From assembly GCF_001006045.1 (NCBI RefSeq), contig NZ_CP011267.1:1426001-1490000 (forward strand): a stretch of DNA of 64,000 nucleotides, written 5' to 3'. A program made the position numbers and the translations under genes. The stretch is from Geoglobus ahangari (GTDB lineage: Archaea > Halobacteriota > Archaeoglobi > Archaeoglobales > Archaeoglobaceae). The notes beneath the pieces were generated by a model. That model was not told where the DNA came from. It saw only the letters and a program-made list of their open reading frames with translations, and did not search any database. Positions 59,940 to 64,000 of the stretch are shown here, piece after piece (position 1 is the stretch's first letter; every line of letters starts with the position of its first letter).

Positions 59940-60947
59940 TCAAGCGATCCCAAGCGTCCTGTTCGTCTTCTTCATGCTCTCCTGCTTATCAGCAAGCTCG
60001 AACATCGCCCTTATTGCGTCAATGTTCTCAGGGACGACTATCGCCTCCTGATGGATGGCCTGGGTTATGTAGAGCTCTCCGTCGTGGAAGTTGATGCTCT
60101 CTCTCCAAACAGCGTTCTCGAAGAGGTCGTAGCGAAGCCTGTACTCCCTCGCGAACTCTATTATCTTGGCAGTTGAGGTGAAGCCCTCCTCCTTGGAGAA
60201 GAGCATTATCCTGGGCTCCTCATCGAATCTTGAAATGACGTCATCCACACTAACGTTTCCATCAATCTCTACAGCTATGCTGTGAAGGTGCATGAGCGTT
60301 GTGGGCACCTTGAATGCTGTCGTGACGATGTTCACGTCCGGAAGCACCGTCTTCACATCCTCGGCATGGTGGGACGGTAGCTTGACGGGATCGGGCATTA
60401 TGCCGTTCACAAGACCCTTCTTGTCCTCCTTTGGATCAACGACCCTTCTTATCATAGTGGCCCTGACCTTCCTGAGCTCGTACATGTCCCTCAGGATTGA
60501 CAGGACCCTTGCAAGACCTGTGGTGTTGCAGCTCACCACCCTTACGAAGCTCTTTCCCACAGCGTCATCGTAATTCGCGAGAGAGCTGAATGAGACCTCA
60601 GCAACGTGAGCCTTCTCTCCACCCTGAAATATGGCCTTGACTCCGGCCTTCTCGTAAAGGGGCTTGTTCTCGGCCCCAACCTTCCCCGGGGAGCAGTCCA
60701 CAACTATATCTGCTTTCTCGAGCAGGTCCTCTATTGTTCCCTTCACCTCTATGCCAGCATCCTCAAAGGCCTTCACCCTGTCGGGAATCGCTGCATAGAG
60801 CCCGTACTTCTCTGCCCCCATCCTCGCCTCGAAGTCCGGCTTAGTTTTCGTTACTCCCACCACTTCCATGTCGTCCTGCAGGCTAACTGCATCGGCAACC
60901 CTCTTTCCGATAGTTCCGTAACCGTTTATCGCCACCTTAACCTTCAT
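59940..60947 (-). CDS. gap: Glyceraldehyde-3-phosphate dehydrogenase (archaeal type II)
   Basis: 335 residues. NAD(P) loop [12 protein letters not shown] at 7-18, catalytic C140 in [11 protein letters not shown], and the archaeal-type HLHSIAVEI segment. It reversibly makes 1,3-bisphosphoglycerate, mainly for gluconeogenesis in Archaeoglobales. The start overlaps the stop of the CooT-like gene by 4 nt (ATGA), so the two are coupled, with the small gene first. Confidence 0.95.
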   Translation of the reverse strand: MKVKVAINGYGTIGKRVADAVSLQDDMEVVGVTKTKPDFEARMGAEKYGLYAAIPDRVKAFEDAGIEVKGTIEDLLEKADIVVDCSPGKVGAENKPLYEKAGVKAIFQGGEKAHVAEVSFSSLANYDDAVGKSFVRVVSCNTTGLARVLSILRDMYELRKVRATMIRRVVDPKEDKKGLVNGIMPDPVKLPSHHAEDVKTVLPDVNIVTTAFKVPTTLMHLHSIAVEIDGNVSVDDVISRFDEEPRIMLFSKEEGFTSTAKIIEFAREYRLRYDLFENAVWRESINFHDGELYITQAIHQEAIVVPENIDAIRAMFELADKQESMKKTNRTLGIA

Positions 60948-61135
60948 TTTCCTCCCTCCACAACTATCCTATGCTGCCTGAAATCCATCAGCACTATCCT
61001 GCCCTCAACCTCGCCATACTCGCCAAGAAGGCCCCACATTTTAACCTTTCCGTTTTCAACCTCGATCCTGACGACATCCTCCATGACAACTTCCTCACTC
61101 TCACCCTTCTTCAGAATGACCTTCGACTCGCACAT
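60944..61135 (-). CDS. CooT-like small nickel-binding protein
   Basis: 63 residues beginning MCESKV, with Cys2 in the place that binds nickel in CooT dimers, then [21 protein letters not shown] and [20 protein letters not shown], which fit the CooT (DUF2097-like) fold. In bacteria CooT serves CO dehydrogenase maturation. No nickel enzyme is adjacent; it overlaps gap by 4 nt. Confidence 0.78.
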   Translation of the reverse strand: MCESKVILKKGESEEVVMEDVVRIEVENGKVKMWGLLGEYGEVEGRIVLMDFRQHRIVVEGGK

Positions 61136-61174
61136 GGTTGAAAGTAGGATTCGGAATACTTAAACTCTCCTGAA

Positions 61175-61426
61175 TTACCCTCCCGCCCTCTTTCTCATAA
61201 GCCTCTCACGAAACCTCTCCGCAATCCGCCCTTTAGGAATCGCTATTTCGTTCAGCGTTAGTCCAAGGCTTGTCTTTCCAGCCTCACGAATCGTTATCTT
61301 TCCGCTGTCAATGGTGAACCCGCTTTCGGACTCTGAGTAATCGACTCCAAGCTCGTCGAGCACCTCCCTGAGAAGTTCCCTGATCTCCTCTGCAGGCAGC
61401 GCTGAGAGGATTTTCACAGCAGGCAT
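61175..61426 (-). CDS. Small protein downstream of the AOR maturase
   Basis: 83 residues from ATG 61426 (an upstream start at 61453 would add nine). A mixed alpha/beta pattern: LPAEEIRELLREVLDELGVD, then GFTIDSGKITIREAGKTSLG and a basic helical end RFRERLMRKRAGG. I do not recognise a family. It overlaps the radical SAM gene by 13 nt and probably acts with it or with the AOR. Confidence 0.6.
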   Translation of the reverse strand: MPAVKILSALPAEEIRELLREVLDELGVDYSESESGFTIDSGKITIREAGKTSLGLTLNEIAIPKGRIAERFRERLMRKRAGG

Positions 61427-62547
61427 CTCGCAATCTTCACGCTGTATAGACACTCCGAGCAGGAAACACTGTTGGCGTAGCAGTCAATGTTCTGCTTGGC
61501 ATACCAGCACCCCGAGACGTGGGGACAGTCGGCACACCACGGGAAGTTCTCGGTCATATCCTTCCTCAGGGAGTTGAACTGCCCCATGCTCTCGAACGCC
61601 GAGTCGATGTCCACTTTGTTCAAATCTGCGGTGATGTGCTCATTTACAGACTTGAAGTGGTCGTTCACGACCTCCGTGTGCGTGTAGGCGAAGGACATGC
61701 AGGGGGCAACCATTCCGTCGGCCCTGATGAACACCATGCCCTCATACGGGCACTCCCTGTTCCTCCAGTCACCGAAGAAGCTGGCCCTCTCGAAGTCAAC
61801 TCCGTAGCTCCTCGCTATGTCCTCACATCTCTCTACAACCTCCTCAGCTCTCATTGCCACCTCGATCCTCCCCTCCGACTCGAGTATGTACGGGATGTTT
61901 ATCGAGTAGCCCTCCTCGTAAACCCTGTCGAGGATCTTCCTGTATTCCTCTGCCCACTCGCCACCTCCCCTGCTCCAGTCCCTTATTGCAGAGAGTATGA
62001 AGTCCCTGTCGAGCCCCCTCACGGTCTCAACGCAGAACCTGCTGCCCTCGAAGTAGAGGGTCTTGGAGTACATCTCCAGGTTTCCAGCCACAACGTTGGT
62101 CAGCTGAACGTTCGCACCGTTTTCTGCTGAAACCCTCACGAGCTCGTCTAGTATCTCTATGTTGTCCCTCGTCAGGACTATCTGCGTGGTAGCCTTCTCG
62201 CCCGCCTTCTTCAGCTTCTCCTCGATCTTCCTGAAGACCAGTCCCTTCCTGTGTCTCGCGTCGAAGTCAATGGATATCCCTATCCTGTCGAGCAGCTCGA
62301 GAACCTCGTCGAAGTTCCAGTCTATCATTCCGTTGGTGCTCAGCATCGTCTCTCCGTTAACCATCTCGAGAATCCTCGTGATCTGGGGGTGAAGGAGGGG
62401 TTCTCCGTAACCGTAGAGCACGAGCTCGTCAGCATCCGCGACCTTCTCAACAAGGCTCAGATCCACGTGATTCGGTTTGTCCCTCTTTCTGAAGCAGTAC
62501 TCGCAGCTCAGATTGCAGGACGTGGTTACCTCAAGCTGAAGTTTCAT
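61414..62547 (-). CDS. Radical SAM maturase of tungsten oxidoreductases
   Basis: 377 residues from ATG 62547. Radical SAM motif C11-x3-C15-x2-C18 (SCNLSCEYCFRK), YGYGEPLLHPQ near 49-59, and a Cys-rich C-terminus (CPYEGM, APCMSF, CADCPHVSGCWYAKQNIDC, CSECLY) for additional clusters. Immediately downstream of an AOR gene (22-nt gap), it fits the radical SAM protein family regularly found with tungsten oxidoreductases (TIGR04317-like), thought to mature the pterin cofactor or the protein. The assignment relies on this context. Confidence 0.85.
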   Translation of the reverse strand: MKLQLEVTTSCNLSCEYCFRKRDKPNHVDLSLVEKVADADELVLYGYGEPLLHPQITRILEMVNGETMLSTNGMIDWNFDEVLELLDRIGISIDFDARHRKGLVFRKIEEKLKKAGEKATTQIVLTRDNIEILDELVRVSAENGANVQLTNVVAGNLEMYSKTLYFEGSRFCVETVRGLDRDFILSAIRDWSRGGGEWAEEYRKILDRVYEEGYSINIPYILESEGRIEVAMRAEEVVERCEDIARSYGVDFERASFFGDWRNRECPYEGMVFIRADGMVAPCMSFAYTHTEVVNDHFKSVNEHITADLNKVDIDSAFESMGQFNSLRKDMTENFPWCADCPHVSGCWYAKQNIDCYANSVSCSECLYSVKIARCLL

Positions 62548-62569
62548 AAAAATCAAAAAGAAAAGAGAG

Positions 62570-64000
62570 TCAGACTATTCCGAGCTCCTTCAGCTTCTCC
62601 TCCGTCGGGACTCCGTTCACCCAGCCTCTCAGCCTGTAGTACTCCTCCTTCATCTTCTCGAAGTCCTCTTTGCTGACCACCTGTCCCTTCGTCGGCCCCT
62701 CCGGAACCGGATCCTCGAAGAGCCTTCTTGGCAGCGTGTCGTCCTTGCCGTTGAATCCGAACTTGTTGATTATCAGCCTCTCGAGGTTGTATATTCTCTC
62801 TCCAATGGTCAGGATGTCCTCCGCACCCATGTCCCAGCCTGTAACTGCTGAGAGGAGGCTCGCGTAGTCGTCAGCTCCGAGGGCGAAGGTCGTGAAGAGG
62901 CAGTTAACCGTTGAGTTCACGGTGGACGTGAAGTCCTGGAACACCTTGACCCACTGCGCCTTGCCCTCGTACGTGAGCGGGTCTATCTTCTCCGGCAGGC
63001 CGATGATTTCCGGACTCACCGTGTAGCCGGTGACGTGGCACCCGCCTCTGTTGGCTGTTGCGTAGTTCAGGCCTATGCCCTTTATGCCCCTCGGATCGTA
63101 AGCGGGCATCTCCAAGCCCTTAACGCTCATTGAGACGTCGAGGCCAAATATCTCCGCCATTCTCTTCGAGCCGAGAGCCAGATACTTCCCAACCCCTATC
63201 CTGTAAGCAGTCTTCCAGACTCCATCAACGAGAGCTACAGGGTTGCCGAAGTTGTACTCTATGCCCTGCGTGTCCTCGAGTGTGAGCTTGCCCCTCTCGT
63301 AGAGCTCCATCGCGCATGCTATGGCCGAGCCCATGGAAATCGTGTCCAGTCCGAGCTCGTCGCACAGGTGGTTGGCCTTGATTATCGCCTCGAGGTCAAT
63401 CACGCCCGTGTCGTTTCCAAGGCTCCAGATCGACTCGTACTCAGGCCCCTCGGAGTTGAGAACCTGCCACGGCCCCTTCTTCACCGAAGTTGCCCTGCCG
63501 CATGCGATAGAGCATCCCCAGCAGGCGTGGTTCCTGTCGAGGTACTTCTCTGCCATCGTCTCTCCGCTTATGTCATTGGCTTTCTCATGGTATGCGCCCT
63601 GCCAGTTCTTGTAGGGCAGAGCGCCGCTCTCGTTTATCACGTTCACAAGCACGGCAGTACCGTACTTGGGCAGCCCCTCTCCCGTGACGGGGTTCTGCTT
63701 TATCTTGTCGAGCGCGCTCTTTGTCGCCTCCTTGAACTCATCCGGCTTGGCAATCTCCGGCCTGAAGCTCCCTCCGACGACTATCGCCTTCAGCATCTTG
63801 CTGCCCATCACCGCTCCTACACCAGTTCTGCCTGCCGCCCTGTGGTAGTCGTTCATTATCGCAGCATAGTTCACGAGGTTCTCTCCTGCAGGCCCTATGC
63901 ACGCGACGCTGACCTTCTCCTCGTACCTTCTCTCCAGAATCGCCGTGGTGTCAAAAACGCTCCTGCCCCAGAGGTCGCTCGCCTTCCTCAGCTCGGCCAC
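62570..64000 (-). CDS. Tungsten aldehyde:ferredoxin oxidoreductase, start beyond the window
   Basis: Partial: 476 residues run to the right edge without a reliable start; about 120-150 N-terminal residues are missing. The iron-sulfur Cys run CWGCSIACGRA and the GPAGENLVNYAAIMND, GRTGVGAVMGSK and YDPRGIKGIGLNYATANRGGCH segments show AOR family identity; the last cluster Cys is in VNCLFTTF. It oxidises aldehydes with ferredoxin. First of a likely three-gene unit with the radical SAM maturase and the 83-residue protein. Confidence 0.93.
   Translation of the reverse strand: MAELRKASDLWGRSVFDTTAILERRYEEKVSVACIGPAGENLVNYAAIMNDYHRAAGRTGVGAVMGSKMLKAIVVGGSFRPEIAKPDEFKEATKSALDKIKQNPVTGEGLPKYGTAVLVNVINESGALPYKNWQGAYHEKANDISGETMAEKYLDRNHACWGCSIACGRATSVKKGPWQVLNSEGPEYESIWSLGNDTGVIDLEAIIKANHLCDELGLDTISMGSAIACAMELYERGKLTLEDTQGIEYNFGNPVALVDGVWKTAYRIGVGKYLALGSKRMAEIFGLDVSMSVKGLEMPAYDPRGIKGIGLNYATANRGGCHVTGYTVSPEIIGLPEKIDPLTYEGKAQWVKVFQDFTSTVNSTVNCLFTTFALGADDYASLLSAVTGWDMGAEDILTIGERIYNLERLIINKFGFNGKDDTLPRRLFEDPVPEGPTKGQVVSKEDFEKMKEEYYRLRGWVNGVPTEEKLKELGIV

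Noticed and set aside
1-64000. CRISPR arrays or phage-defence islands
   Set aside because: No series of regularly spaced direct repeats and no Cas, restriction or toxin-antitoxin genes were seen; the RHH gene at 46296 lacks a toxin partner and sits with ftsZ.

Overview
The window reads as chromosomal DNA of a hyperthermophilic euryarchaeon, most likely of the order Archaeoglobales (Archaeoglobus/Ferroglobus/Geoglobus type). Reasons: a full-length reverse gyrase together with a bacterial-type GyrA; F420 and tetrahydromethanopterin enzymes (Mtd, F420H2:NADP oxidoreductase, F420H2-oxidase-type flavodiiron protein); HdrB/HdrC-like proteins; archaeal FtsZ, TIP49/RuvBL and type II GAPDH; tungsten aldehyde oxidoreductases; a small triheme c-type lipoprotein that would suit a metal reducer; and archaeal promoters (TATA about 25 nt upstream, many leaderless starts). 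The genus is inference. Genes are tightly packed, with many 4-nt start/stop overlaps, and no gene-free stretch exceeds 300 bases. I saw no insertion sequence, CRISPR array or rRNA gene. Two tRNA genes are present: Leu(CAG) and Arg(GCG).

Layout. 1-5 kb: small membrane protein, HisC plus a JAMM protease, and a glutamate synthase split into three domain genes. 5-9 kb: tRNA-Leu, a type-IV-pilin-like protein with a membrane wHTH protein, an Lrp regulator with an aminotransferase, a ferritin-like protein and a GNAT. 9-16 kb: DapE/LysK-like hydrolase, DapF, a Dus-like TIM barrel, GyrA, a cupin, alanine dehydrogenase and Dph6. 15.9-18 kb: oxygen-defence set (superoxide reductase, rubredoxin, flavodiiron protein, TusA-like). 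18-24 kb: 4-hydroxybutyryl-CoA dehydratase, geranylgeranyl reductase, Mtd, a K+ channel plus RCK protein, and a UPPS-like/PUA/bactofilin-like set. 24-34 kb: DUF92 protein, exported Lon-like protease, TIP49, F420H2:NADP oxidoreductase, triheme protein, ASCH protein divergent from a Zn-ribbon/GNAT/ABC-ATPase fusion, isocitrate dehydrogenase and HdrCB-like proteins.

34-46 kb: a frameshifted LolA-like lipoprotein; an HTH/DUF1724 regulator; a polyhydroxyalkanoate cluster (MaoC, AbrB-like, phasin-like, PhaE, PhaC) with the gene order known from haloarchaea; ArgJ; an RCK protein with a CPA2 antiporter; an FAD enzyme; DUF1152; and a gamma-carbonic anhydrase. 46-52 kb: a structured RNA candidate ahead of a CdrS-like RHH gene and ftsZ, then a thiamine-binding protein, reverse gyrase and CbiZ. 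52-64 kb: a beta-propeller surface protein with a PEF-CTERM-like tail, tRNA-Arg, a PEBP lipoprotein, an AOR-family enzyme, a more AT-rich five-gene set of exported/membrane proteins ending in a radical SAM/SPASM enzyme, GAPDH, a CooT-like protein, and a second AOR with its probable radical SAM maturase, cut by the right edge.

The most promising less-described items are the structured RNA before cdrS-ftsZ (46179-46271), the ASCH/GNAT-ABC pair (29880-32125), the radical SAM/exported-protein island (55998-59829), the PHA locus (36747-39890) and the degenerate UPPS-like/PUA/bactofilin-like operon (22915-24384).
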